From Actinomadura harenae (GTDB lineage: Bacteria > Actinomycetota > Actinomycetes > Streptosporangiales > Streptosporangiaceae), in assembly GCF_003696215.1 (NCBI RefSeq), contig NZ_RFFG01000031.1:1-64000 (forward strand): a DNA stretch of 64,000 nucleotides, read 5' to 3'. The notes beneath the pieces are model-generated. The model had not been told where the DNA came from and did not search any database. It saw only the letters and a program-made list of their open reading frames with translations. The position numbers and the translations under genes were made by a program. Shown here in pieces: positions 24,285-32,092 of this stretch (positions are counted from its first letter, which is position 1; the number at the start of each line of letters is the position of its first letter).

Positions 24285-25241
24285 ATGCGCGCCATCCAGA
24301 TCACCGAGTTCGGCGGGCCCGAGGTCCTCACACCGGTCGAGCTGCCCGACCCGGTGCCCGGCGACGGCCAGACCCTCGTCGAGGTCGACCGGGCCGGGAT
24401 CAACTACGCCGACACCCACCAGGCCGAGAACAGCTACCTGTCCCGGCAGACCCTGCCGATGGTGCCCGGCGGCGAGGTCGTCGGCCGCACCCCCGACGGA
24501 CGCCGTGTCGTCGCGCTGCTCGGCACCGGCGGCTACGCCGAGAAGGCCGTCGCGCCGCTCACGACCGCCTGGGACGTCCCGGACGCGATCGACGACGTCA
24601 CCGCGCTCGGCATGGTCGTCCAGGGCGTCAGCGCCTGGCTGCTGCTGCGCCGCAGCACCCACCTGGCCCCCGGCGAGTCGGTCGTCGTCCACGCGGCGGC
24701 GGGCGGCGTCGGGACCCTCGCCGTCCAGCTGGCCAAGGCGTGGGGCGCGGGACGGGTCATCGCGACCGCCTCGTCCGCGGAGAAGCGCGCCCTCGCACTG
24801 GACCTCGGCGCCGACATCGCCGTGGACCCGAAGGAGCCCGACCTCAAGGCCGCGCTGATCGAGGCCAACCACGGGCGCCGCGTGGACGTGGTGCTGGAGA
24901 TGACCGGCGGCGCCGTGACCGACCAGAGCCTCACCGCGCTCGCCCCGTTCGGCCGCCTCGCCTTCTACGGCATGGCGTCCCGCGAGCTGCCCAAGCCCGT
25001 CCAGCCCGCCAACCTCATGTCGCACTCGACGACCGTCGCGGGCATGTGGCTGGCGCACGTGTTCCAGCTGCCCGGGGACGTCATGGGCGCCGCGCTGGAC
25101 GAGCTGTTCGGCCTCGCCGCGTCCGGGCGGCTCAAGGTCGTCGCGGGCGGCGAGTACGGCCTGTCCGAGGTCCGCCGGGCCCACGAGGACCTGCGGTCCC
25201 GCCGCACGACCGGCAAGCTCGTCCTCGACCCGTCCCGCTGA
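24285..25241 (+). CDS. Zinc-independent quinone oxidoreductase (MDR family)
   Basis: 318 aa from ATG 24285 with TAGGAGA 7 nt upstream. It has the N-terminal GroES-like fold MRAIQITEFGGPEVL, DRAGINYADTHQ and the NADPH-binding VHAAAGGVGTLAVQLAKAWG. There are no zinc-ligand Cys residues, as in QOR/zeta-crystallin enzymes that reduce quinones or enones. Follows the SDR gene by 55 bp filled with repeats and is likely co-transcribed with it. Confidence 0.88.
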   Translation: MRAIQITEFGGPEVLTPVELPDPVPGDGQTLVEVDRAGINYADTHQAENSYLSRQTLPMVPGGEVVGRTPDGRRVVALLGTGGYAEKAVAPLTTAWDVPDAIDDVTALGMVVQGVSAWLLLRRSTHLAPGESVVVHAAAGGVGTLAVQLAKAWGAGRVIATASSAEKRALALDLGADIAVDPKEPDLKAALIEANHGRRVDVVLEMTGGAVTDQSLTALAPFGRLAFYGMASRELPKPVQPANLMSHSTTVAGMWLAHVFQLPGDVMGAALDELFGLAASGRLKVVAGGEYGLSEVRRAHEDLRSRRTTGKLVLDPSR

Positions 25242-25285
25242 CGGGACGGCCGCACCCGGGCCGTTCGCCACCCGGACGGGACGGC

Positions 25286-25954
25286 TCAGTCGCCGACGAC
25301 GCCGTTCTCGTAGGCGAACACGACGGCCTGGGTGCGGTCGCGCAGCCCCAGCTTCGTCAGGACGTGCCCGACGTGCGTCTTGACCGTCTGCTCGGCCAGC
25401 ACCAGCTCGGCGGCGATCTCGGCGTTCGACATCCCGCGCGCGATGAGCCGCAGCACGTCCCGCTCGCGCGGGGTGAGCGCGGCCGTCGCCGCCGGACTCG
25501 GCCGCTCGTGCCGACGGCGGCGCGCGAAGTCGGAGATCAGCCGCCGGGTGATGGACGGCGCGAGCAGCGCGTCCCCGGACGCCACGACCCGCACGCCCTG
25601 CACCAGGTCGGCGGCCGGGGCGTCCTTCAGCAGGAACCCGCTGGCGCCCGCGCCGAGCGCCTCGTAGACGTACTCGTCCAGGTCGAAGGTGGTCAGGACG
25701 AGCACCTTCGGGGCGTCCGCGTCGTTCTTGTCCGGGTCGCCGGCCAGCTCGGCGGTCGCGGCGAGGCCGTCCATCTCGGGCATCCGGATGTCCATGACCA
25801 CCACGTCCGGGGCGAGCTCGCGGGCGAGGTCGACCGCCTCCCGGCCGTTCCCCGCCTGCCCCACCACCTCGATCTCCGGATCCGACGACAGCAGCGCCGC
25901 CAGTCCGTCGCGAATCATCACCTGGTCGTCGGCGATCAGCACCCGAATCGTCAC
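25286..25954 (-). CDS. LuxR-family response regulator
   Basis: 222 aa from GTG 25954. The receiver domain has DDQ, phosphoacceptor Asp in VVVMDIRMPEMDG and Lys in FLLKDAP; an Ala/Arg-rich linker (SDFARRRRHERP) leads to the LuxR HTH LTPRERDVLRLIARGMSNAEIA...TVKTHVGHVL. Partner of the kinase encoded 56 bp upstream. A TAGGGT box (25966-25961) 6 nt before the GTG suggests a separate leaderless promoter for the regulator inside the operon. Confidence 0.93.
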   Translation of the reverse strand: MTIRVLIADDQVMIRDGLAALLSSDPEIEVVGQAGNGREAVDLARELAPDVVVMDIRMPEMDGLAATAELAGDPDKNDADAPKVLVLTTFDLDEYVYEALGAGASGFLLKDAPAADLVQGVRVVASGDALLAPSITRRLISDFARRRRHERPSPAATAALTPRERDVLRLIARGMSNAEIAAELVLAEQTVKTHVGHVLTKLGLRDRTQAVVFAYENGVVGD

Positions 25955-25960
25955 GAGATC

Positions 25961-25966
25961 ACCCTA
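25961..25966 (-). promoter_or_regulatory. -10 box of leaderless response-regulator transcript
   Basis: TAGGGT on the minus strand, 6 nt (GATCTC) before the GTG at 25954, in the gap between kinase and regulator genes. Confidence 0.45.
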
Positions 25967-26010
25967 GGGCGTCCCCCGGGCGCGAACACCCCGGTTCGTT
26001 CCGGTGCGGG

Positions 26011-27333
26011 TCAGTCCGGCTCTCCGTAGGGGAGTTCCGCGGACACCGCCCAGCCGGGACGGCCGTCCCCGCGGGGACCGGCCCTCAGGGACCCGCCCAG
26101 CATCGCGACCCGCTCCCGCATCCCGACCAGCCCGTGCCCGCCGCCGGACGACTCGGGCGTGCCGTCCGGCCCCGGCCCCTCGTCCCGGACGGCCACGTCG
26201 AGCGCCTCGTCCCCGTAGCCGATCTCCACCCGCGCCGCCCCGCGCGGCGCGTACTTGGACGCGTTGCTCAGCGACTCCTGGACGATCCGGAACGCCGACA
26301 GGTCCACGCCCGTCGCGAGCGGACGCGGCATCCCCGTCACCGAGCTCGTCACCGTCAGCCCCGACCGCCGCGCCGCCTCGAGCAGCTCGTCCAGCCCGGC
26401 GAGGCCGGGCTGCGGGGCCCGCTCGGCCGCCTCGTCCTCGGCGCGCAGGAGCCCGACGACCCGCCGGGTCTCGGTCAGCGCCTGGCGGGCCGCGTCCCGG
26501 ACCACCACGAACGTCGCGCGGGCCTGGTCCGGCAACTCGGGGATCTTGTAGGGGGCCGCCTCGGCCTGCATCGCGATCACCGACATGTGGTGCGCGACCA
26601 CGTCGTGCAGCTCCCGCGCGATCCGGGCGCGCTCCTCCAGGACCGCCTGCCGGGCCAGGTCGCGGCGGTGCAGCTCCTCCTGCTCGCGCAGCGCCCGCTC
26701 GGCGATCCGCCGTCCGCCCACCGCGTCCCCGAACACCAGCGCCAGCAGCGCCAGCGTGGAGAGGATCAGCCCGAACCAGACCGGCATCGCCACCATCGTG
26801 GCCGGGCCGACGACCCCGGCCACGCTGACCAGGCCGACGCCGGCCACGACGGTCCGGTCCCCGGCCATCCCGATGCAGAACAGCACGACCATGAACGCCA
26901 GCCAGGCGGTCGGCGTCCACGGCCAGAAGTGCGGGCCGCCGATCACCAGCGCGCCGAGCAGCAGCCCGGCCGCCATGATCCGCCACGCCAGCAGCGGCCG
27001 GAACAGCGCCACAGCCAGTGGGGCGGCCTGGAGGAGGCCGAGGAACACGCTCTCGTCGCCCGACCGGTGCGAGACCGAGATCGGGATGGCGATGGTCCCG
27101 CCGGTCAACCCGATCGCCAGGAGCGTCACGAGCACGATCAGCGGCACACGCGAACGCCGCCTGCGCGGCAGGGACGGGCGCACCGCGTGGGGTCCGGTCG
27201 CGACGCCGGGCAGCACCGCGCGGCGCAGCGCCGCCCGCACCAGGTCGGCGCCGGCCGGCGCGCCGGACGCGGCGGCGGAGGAGGAAGAAGGCTGGTCGCT
27301 CATTTCCCTGGAGACTATTCCGCCCGAGGTCAC
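26011..27333 (-). CDS. Sensor histidine kinase (HisKA_3 type)
   Basis: 440 aa. A low-complexity cytosolic N-terminus (Ser/Ala-rich, then RRRRSR) precedes six or so hydrophobic helices (about residues 62-205). The phosphoacceptor helix is ERARIARELHDVVAHHMSVIAMQAEAA (His in ELHDVVAHH) and the HATPase has QESLSNASKYAP and DEGPGPDG...GHGLVGMRERV. The start is set at GTG 27333 because GGAGG stands 9 nt upstream; the ATG at 27303 has only AGGG two bases away. It phosphorylates the downstream LuxR regulator. Divergent to the MFS transporter, which it may control. Confidence 0.9.
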   Translation of the reverse strand: MTSGGIVSREMSDQPSSSSAAASGAPAGADLVRAALRRAVLPGVATGPHAVRPSLPRRRRSRVPLIVLVTLLAIGLTGGTIAIPISVSHRSGDESVFLGLLQAAPLAVALFRPLLAWRIMAAGLLLGALVIGGPHFWPWTPTAWLAFMVVLFCIGMAGDRTVVAGVGLVSVAGVVGPATMVAMPVWFGLILSTLALLALVFGDAVGGRRIAERALREQEELHRRDLARQAVLEERARIARELHDVVAHHMSVIAMQAEAAPYKIPELPDQARATFVVVRDAARQALTETRRVVGLLRAEDEAAERAPQPGLAGLDELLEAARRSGLTVTSSVTGMPRPLATGVDLSAFRIVQESLSNASKYAPRGAARVEIGYGDEALDVAVRDEGPGPDGTPESSGGGHGLVGMRERVAMLGGSLRAGPRGDGRPGWAVSAELPYGEPD

Positions 27334-27396
27334 GGCCGCCTGCCTCCGGAGAGGGAGATCACGACCCCACCTCGGGTATCGGACGGCCGGCCCGCG

Positions 27397-27472
27397 GGAT
27401 CCGGTCGGCGCGGATCCGGTCCGCGGCGATCCCGGTCCGTGTCGATCCGGTCCGTGTCGATCCGGGCGGACC
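27397..27472 (+). repeat. 15-16 bp tandem repeats upstream of the MFS gene
   Basis: Five imperfect units built on GGATCCGGTCCG and CGATCCGGTCCGTGT run from about 27397 to 27472, between the kinase start and the MFS start. They are the only obvious content of that half of the 200-bp gap. Confidence 0.7.
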
Positions 27473-27505
27473 CGGCCGAACCTTGGCCGTCCGCCGGGAG
27501 TGACC

Positions 27506-27527
27506 GATCCTTTCCGGGGAAAAGATC
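27506..27527. promoter_or_regulatory. 22-bp near-perfect palindrome before the MFS start
   Basis: Arms GATCCTTTCC (27506-27515) and GGAAAAGATC (27518-27527) around GG, one mismatched pair. It ends 6 bp before the MFS ATG and takes the place of a normal ribosome-binding site, so it may be an operator over a short-leader promoter. Confidence 0.55.
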
Positions 27528-27533
27528 ACCGAC

Positions 27534-29006
27534 ATGACTACGGAGGGCAGGGAGACCGGCACGTCGACCAGTACCGCCGCGCACGGGCACTCCGCCGCCG
27601 TCGCCGTGATGCTCGCCGGGGCCGCCGCGCTGGGCGGGTTCCTGTTCGGCTACGACTCGTCGGTGATCAACGGGACGGTGGGGGCGCTCAAGGAGCAGTT
27701 CCACCTGAACTCGTTCTGGATCGGGTTCGTGGTCTCCTCGGCGCTGCTCGGCTGCGCCGCCGGGGCCTGGTGCGCCGGCCCGATCGCCGACCGGGTCGGC
27801 CGGGTCAAGGTCATGGTCGCCGCCGCGGTCATCTTCGTGGTGAGCGCGGTCGGCTCCGCCCTGGCGTTCAGCGCCGCGGACCTGACGTTCTGGCGCGTGT
27901 GCGGCGGCCTGGCCATCGGCACCGCGTCGGTGATCGCGCCCGCCTACATCGCCGAGATCGCCCCGGCGAACCTCCGCGGACGGCTCGGCTCGCTCCAGCA
28001 GATGGCGATCGTCCTCGGCATCTTCTCCGCGCTGGTGGTGAACTACATCATCGCCCGGGTGTCGGTGGGCGGCGCGACCGGCCACGTCCCCTGGGGCGGT
28101 TCGGCCTGGCGCTGGATGTTCGCCGCCGCGACGGTGCCCGCCATCCTGTACGGCGTGGTCTCGCTGGTCATCCCCGAGTCCCCCCGCTACCTGGTCAAGA
28201 AGCGGGAGCTCGCCCGCGCCCGGCAGGTGCTGCGGAAGGTCACCGGACGCGGGGACGTGGACGTCAAGATCGGCGAGATCGTCAGGTCGATCGCCTCGGA
28301 CCGCCCGGTCCACCTCCGGGACCTGCGGGACGGCCGGTTCGGGCTGCTGCCGATCGTCTGGATCGGCATCCTGCTGTCGGTGTTCCAGCAGTTCGTCGGC
28401 ATCAACGTGATCTTCTACTACGGGACCACGCTGTGGCAGGCCGCCGGGTTCGGCGAGAACGACGCGATGCTCACCTCGGTGATCAACTCGCTGGTCAACG
28501 TCGGCTCCACGCTCGTCGCGATCGCGCTCGTGGACAAGATCGGACGCCGCCCGCTGCTGCTGTTCGGCGCCGCCCTGATGGCGGTCACCCTCGGCGTCAT
28601 GGCGGTCTGCTTCGCCACCGCGCCCGTCGTGCACGGCAACCCCAAGCTCGGCGACGTGGCCGGGCCGGTCGCGCTGGTCGCCGCCAACCTGTACGTGTTC
28701 GGCTTCGCCTCCACCTGGGGGCCGGTCGTCTGGGTGATGCTCGGCGAGATGTTCAACAACTTCATCCGGGCCTCGGCGCTCGCGGTCGCCGCCGCCGCCC
28801 AGTGGATCGCCAACTGGCTGATCACCGTGACGTTCCCGTGGCTGTCCGGGCTGTCCCTCGGCCTCGCCTACGGCCTCTACACGCTGTTCGCCGCGCTCGC
28901 GTTCTTCTTCGTCTGGCGCAGCGTCCCCGAGACCAAGGGCCGCGAACTGGAGGACATGGACAAGCTCCAGTCGCCCTCACAGCACTCCAGGCCGTCCACC
29001 ACGTGA
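27534..29006 (+). CDS. Sugar-porter-family MFS transporter
   Basis: 490 aa, about 12 transmembrane helices. Sugar-porter signatures: GGFLFGYDSSVINGT in helix 1, GPIADRVGRVKVM after helix 2, PESPRYLVKK before the central loop, QQFVGINVIFYYGTTLW (helix 7), KIGRRPLLLFGA and the C-terminal PETKGRELEDM. The QQxxGIN motif indicates monosaccharide/H+ symport of the XylE/GalP/GlcP kind; the sugar is not determined. The C-terminal tail is Ser/Gln-rich. A 14-bp tandem repeat follows the stop. Confidence 0.93.
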   Translation: MTTEGRETGTSTSTAAHGHSAAVAVMLAGAAALGGFLFGYDSSVINGTVGALKEQFHLNSFWIGFVVSSALLGCAAGAWCAGPIADRVGRVKVMVAAAVIFVVSAVGSALAFSAADLTFWRVCGGLAIGTASVIAPAYIAEIAPANLRGRLGSLQQMAIVLGIFSALVVNYIIARVSVGGATGHVPWGGSAWRWMFAAATVPAILYGVVSLVIPESPRYLVKKRELARARQVLRKVTGRGDVDVKIGEIVRSIASDRPVHLRDLRDGRFGLLPIVWIGILLSVFQQFVGINVIFYYGTTLWQAAGFGENDAMLTSVINSLVNVGSTLVAIALVDKIGRRPLLLFGAALMAVTLGVMAVCFATAPVVHGNPKLGDVAGPVALVAANLYVFGFASTWGPVVWVMLGEMFNNFIRASALAVAAAAQWIANWLITVTFPWLSGLSLGLAYGLYTLFAALAFFFVWRSVPETKGRELEDMDKLQSPSQHSRPSTT

Positions 29007-29019
29007 CCGAAGCCCGTGC

Positions 29020-29082
29020 CCGGCGCCCATCAACCGGCGCCCATCAACCGGCGCCCCTGACCGGCGCCCATAACGGGCGCCC
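29020..29082 (+). repeat. 13-14 bp tandem repeat between the MFS gene and the thrS leader
   Basis: Units CCGGCGCCCATCAA at 29020-29033 and 29034-29047, then CCGGCGCCCCTGA (29048-29060), CCGGCGCCCATAA (29061-29073) and a partial at 29074-29082. GGCGCC in each unit is self-complementary, so several hairpins can form; it may also end MFS transcription. Confidence 0.85.
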
Positions 29083-29102
29083 TGCCCTCGGGACGCGCGT
29101 AG

Positions 29103-29108
29103 TACACT
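29103..29108 (+). promoter_or_regulatory. -10 box of the thrS leader transcript
   Basis: TACACT, 7 nt before the GTG of the leader ORF at 29116, predicts a leaderless transcript starting on that GTG. No clear -35 element is seen. Confidence 0.6.
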
Positions 29109-29115
29109 CGCCCCT

Positions 29116-29193
29116 GTGAGAGCCGTGCTCGCCGCCGTGAAGGCGCTGACGACCACGCCGGGTCCGTCCCGGCGTCACGGCCGCACGTCCTGA
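29116..29193 (+). CDS. thrL: Threonine-rich leader peptide (25 codons) upstream of thrS
   Basis: A GTG-initiated ORF of 25 codons plus TGA. Codons 12-14 are ACG ACC ACG (Thr-Thr-Thr, 29149-29157), with another Thr at codon 24. It starts at the predicted transcription start, so ribosomes could load at once. The Thr run lies directly beside the first arm of hairpin 29155-29175, and the stop is 12 nt before a 16-bp stem. This is the standard design of a ribosome-mediated attenuator sensing charged tRNA-Thr. The symbol is used by analogy with other leader peptides; the model is an inference. Confidence 0.65.
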   Translation: MRAVLAAVKALTTTPGPSRRHGRTS

Positions 29194-29241
29194 TCTTCGA
29201 ACTGCGGTGAGGCCCCGGGAGCGAGCTCCCGGGGCCTCACC
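29155..29241 (+). promoter_or_regulatory. Alternative hairpins of the putative thrS attenuator
   Basis: Hairpin 1:2 pairs ACGCCGGG (29155-29162) with CCCGGCGT (29168-29175). The terminator-like stem pairs 29206-29221 with 29226-29241 (16 bp, tetraloop CGAG, no U-tract). Segment 2, CCCGGCGTCAC (29168-29178), can instead pair in two blocks (CCCGG and TCAC) with the 5' arm of the terminator stem (GTGAGG...CCGGG, 29207-29219). A ribosome stalled at the Thr codons would melt 1:2 and favour this antiterminator. Confidence 0.6.
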
Positions 29242-29301
29242 GCGTTCAGGGGTCCCGGTCGATACCATTCCGAAACCCGACCAGAAACGCGAGGAGACAC
29301 C

Positions 29302-31269
29302 GTGTCAGAGCTGCGCATCACCCTCGACGGGAGCGAGCGGGTGGTGCCCGCGGGCACGACCGCCGGCCAGGCCCTGGAGGCCGACGGCCGCACCGTGATC
29401 GCGGCGCGGGTCAACGAGCAGCTGCGCGACCTCGAGCACCAGGTGGCCGAGGGCGACGTCGTCGAGCCGGTCGAGATCGGCTCGGCGGACGGCCGCGCGA
29501 TCATGCGGCACTCCGCCGCGCACGTGATGGCCCAGGCCGTCCAGGAGCTGCACCCCGAGGCGAAGCTCGGCATCGGCCCGCCGGTCGAGAACGGCTTCTA
29601 CTACGACTTCGACGTCGCCGAGCCGTTCACCCCGGACGACCTGAAGCGCATCGAGAAGCGGATGCGCGAGATCGTCAAGCAGGGCCAGCGGTTCTCCCGC
29701 CGGGTCGTCTCCGACGACGCGGCGCGCACCGAGCTCGCCGCCGAGCCGTACAAGCTGGAGCTGATCGGCCTCAAGGGCGCGGCGTCCGCCGACGACGGCG
29801 CGAACGTCGAGGTCGGCGCGGGCGAGCTGACCATCTACGACAACCTCGACGCCAAGTCGGGCGACCTGCGGTGGAAGGACCTCTGCCGGGGTCCGCACCT
29901 GCCGACCACCCGGGTGATCCCCGCGTTCAAGCTGATGCGGTCCGGCGGCGCCTACTGGCGCGGCAGCGAGAAGAACCCGCAGCTCCAGCGCATCTACGGC
30001 ACCGCGTGGGAGACCCGCGAGCGCCAGGACGAGTACCTGGCGATGCTCGCCGAGGCCGAGAAGCGCGACCACCGCCGGCTGGGCGCCGAGCTCGACCTGT
30101 TCTCCTTCCCGTCCGAGCTGGGCAGCGGCCTGCCGGTCTTCCATCCCAAGGGCGGGATCATCCGCAAGGAGATGGAGGACTACATGCGCCAGCGGCAGCT
30201 GGACGCGGGATACGAGTTCGTCAACACCCCGCACATCACCAAGTCGTCGCTGTTCGAGATCTCCGGGCACCTGCCCTACTACGGCGAGGACATGTTCCCG
30301 CCCTTCGAGCTGGACGGCGTCGACTACCGCGTCAAGCCGATGAACTGCCCGATGCACAACCTGATCTTCCGGGCCCGCGGCCGCTCCTACCGCGAGCTGC
30401 CGCTGCGGCTCTGCGAGTTCGGGTCGGTGTACCGGTACGAGAAGTCCGGCGTCGTGCACGGCCTCACCCGCGTCCGCGGCATGACCCAGGACGACTCGCA
30501 CATCTACACCACCAAGGAGCAGATGGGCGACGAGCTGAAGTCGCTGCTCCAGTTCGTCCTGAGCGTGCTGCGCGACTTCGGGCTCCGCGAGTTCTACCTC
30601 GAGCTGTCCACCCGCGACGAGTCCGACAAGTTCATCGGCGAGGACGCGGACTGGGAGGAGGCCACCGAGGCGCTGCGCCAGGCCGCGCTGGACTCCGGCC
30701 TGGACCTCATGGACGACCCGGGCGGCGCGGCGTTCTACGGCCCGAAGATCTCCGTGCAGGCGCGCGACGCCATCGGCCGCACCTGGCAGCTGTCCACCAT
30801 CCAGCTCGACTTCAACCAGCCGAAGCGGTTCGGCCTGGAGTACCAGGCGGCGGACGGCACCCGGCAGCAGCCGGTGATGATCCACCGGGCGCTGTTCGGG
30901 TCGGTCGAGCGGTTCATGGGCGTCCTGATCGAGCACTACGCGGGTGCGATGCCGCCGTGGCTCGCCCCGGTGCAGGTCGTCGGCGTCCCGATCGGCGACG
31001 CGCACGTCCCGCACCTGGAGAAGGTCGCCGCAGCCCTGCGCGAGCACGGCATCCGGATCGACGTGGACGCCTCGTCCGACCGGATGCAGAAGAAGATCCG
31101 CAACGCGCAGAAGCAGAAGATCCCGTTCATGCTGCTCGCGGGCGACGAGGACGTGAGCGCCGACGCCGTCTCGTTCCGGTACCGCAACGGCGAGCAGAAG
31201 AACGGCGTCGCCATCCCGGACGCCGTGGACGAGATCGTCAAGGCCGTGCGCGAGCGCGTCCAGGTCTGA
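29302..31269 (+). CDS. thrS: Threonine--tRNA ligase
   Basis: 655 aa from GTG 29302 with GAGGAGA upstream. Domains in order: TGS (1-60), editing-type second additional domain with HSAAHVMAQAV (about 75-240), class II catalytic core with zinc ligands Cys in KPMNCPMHN, His in GMTQDDSHIYT and His in PVMIHRALFGS, and the C-terminal anticodon-binding domain (QVVGVPIGDAHVPH onward). It charges tRNA-Thr and edits mischarged Ser. Preceded by the Thr leader peptide and hairpins described here, which probably make its expression respond to Thr-tRNA charging. Gene order thrS-HIT-pgsA is conserved in Actinobacteria. Confidence 0.98.
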   Translation: MSELRITLDGSERVVPAGTTAGQALEADGRTVIAARVNEQLRDLEHQVAEGDVVEPVEIGSADGRAIMRHSAAHVMAQAVQELHPEAKLGIGPPVENGFYYDFDVAEPFTPDDLKRIEKRMREIVKQGQRFSRRVVSDDAARTELAAEPYKLELIGLKGAASADDGANVEVGAGELTIYDNLDAKSGDLRWKDLCRGPHLPTTRVIPAFKLMRSGGAYWRGSEKNPQLQRIYGTAWETRERQDEYLAMLAEAEKRDHRRLGAELDLFSFPSELGSGLPVFHPKGGIIRKEMEDYMRQRQLDAGYEFVNTPHITKSSLFEISGHLPYYGEDMFPPFELDGVDYRVKPMNCPMHNLIFRARGRSYRELPLRLCEFGSVYRYEKSGVVHGLTRVRGMTQDDSHIYTTKEQMGDELKSLLQFVLSVLRDFGLREFYLELSTRDESDKFIGEDADWEEATEALRQAALDSGLDLMDDPGGAAFYGPKISVQARDAIGRTWQLSTIQLDFNQPKRFGLEYQAADGTRQQPVMIHRALFGSVERFMGVLIEHYAGAMPPWLAPVQVVGVPIGDAHVPHLEKVAAALREHGIRIDVDASSDRMQKKIRNAQKQKIPFMLLAGDEDVSADAVSFRYRNGEQKNGVAIPDAVDEIVKAVRERVQV

Positions 31270-31307
31270 TCAGCCGCACGTCAGCACCCCCCCGGAGAGT
31301 ACGCAGC

Positions 31308-31913
31308 ATGAAGACCAGCAGCCCGCCGTCCGCCGGACCGGGCGTGACGGCGGCCCGCCTCCTCGGCTACGGGGGCGCGGCCCTGCTGGTCTCGGCGGCC
31401 CTGGCGGTCCTGGTGTTCCAGGCCTTCGGCGGACGGCACGGGTCCGGGCCGTCCGCCTCCGGGACGGGCGGCCAGGGCCCGTCGGGCGGCGCGCCCGGCG
31501 GTGCCGTGTCCTCGTCGGGGCCGGTGCAGCAGCCGCAGGGCGGGGGAGGCGGGCAGTCGCCGTCGCGTCCGGGGACGTCCCCGGGGACGACCGCGCAGCC
31601 CGGCGACCAGGGCGCGCCCATGCCCGGCACGGACGGCGCCGTCGGCTTCGACTACTGCCCGCAGGGCACGGCCTCCTACCGCGCCGGGGGCGCCTCCGGC
31701 GTCGAGGTCGCCGTCACCGTCGGCGGCGCCGGCGTGGTGAAGGCCGAGGTCACCGTCGCGGGCCACGGCCCGCTGAGCGACCAGGCGACCGTCCGGGCGG
31801 CGGGCACGCGGACCTTCCACTTCGCCGTCGCGCCCACCCTGGTCCGCCGCGTCAAGATCACGACCCTGTCGGTCGGCGTGGACATGCAGACCTGCTACGC
31901 CCGCCCCGCCTGA
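31308..31913 (+). CDS. Membrane-anchored protein with Gly/Pro/Ser linker, unknown function
   Basis: 201 aa from ATG 31308 with CGGAGAG upstream, 38 bp after thrS. One N-terminal membrane segment (about residues 19-39, LLGYGGAALLVSAALAVLVF), then an ~60-residue Gly/Pro/Ser/Gln linker, then a small beta-rich domain (residues ~110-200) with two Cys (DYCPQG and MQTCYARPA) at its ends, which could form a disulfide outside the membrane. I do not recognise the family. Position suggests co-transcription with thrS but not a shared function. Confidence 0.6.
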   Translation: MKTSSPPSAGPGVTAARLLGYGGAALLVSAALAVLVFQAFGGRHGSGPSASGTGGQGPSGGAPGGAVSSSGPVQQPQGGGGGQSPSRPGTSPGTTAQPGDQGAPMPGTDGAVGFDYCPQGTASYRAGGASGVEVAVTVGGAGVVKAEVTVAGHGPLSDQATVRAAGTRTFHFAVAPTLVRRVKITTLSVGVDMQTCYARPA

Positions 31914-31952
31914 CGCCCGCCCCGCCGGGCGCCCGGCCCGCCTGGAGGTCGG

Positions 31953-31981
31953 CCCGTCTGACGGCTGTCCCGTCTGACGGC
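31953..31981 (+). repeat. Duplicated 13-mer in the gap before the HIT gene
   Basis: CCCGTCTGACGGC occurs at 31953-31965 and 31969-31981 (period 16) in the 179-bp gap 31914-32092. Each copy includes TGA, as in the other post-stop repeats of this window. Confidence 0.6.
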
Positions 31982-32051
31982 CGGGCACCCGGGCCACGCC
32001 GCCTGAGCTGGGCGCCCGTGACCCGGCGGCGGCCGGTCCGGAGTGCCTCTC

Positions 32052-32057
32052 TATGCT
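32052..32057 (+). promoter_or_regulatory. -10 box for the HIT gene
   Basis: TATGCT, giving a start site near 32064 and a ~29-nt leader containing the AAAGGAGAG ribosome-binding site of the TTG at 32093. Confidence 0.4.
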
Positions 32058-32092
32058 GGCTGGTCAGGCCGTCAGCAAAGGAGAGCGCCGCC

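Noticed and set aside
29020..29082. CRISPR or integron-like repeat
   Set aside because: Contiguous 13-14 bp units without spacers; no integrase or gene cassettes nearby.
29116..29301. T-box riboswitch controlling thrS
   Set aside because: I see no T-box sequence, Stem I or specifier loop; the leader peptide with a Thr run explains the region better.
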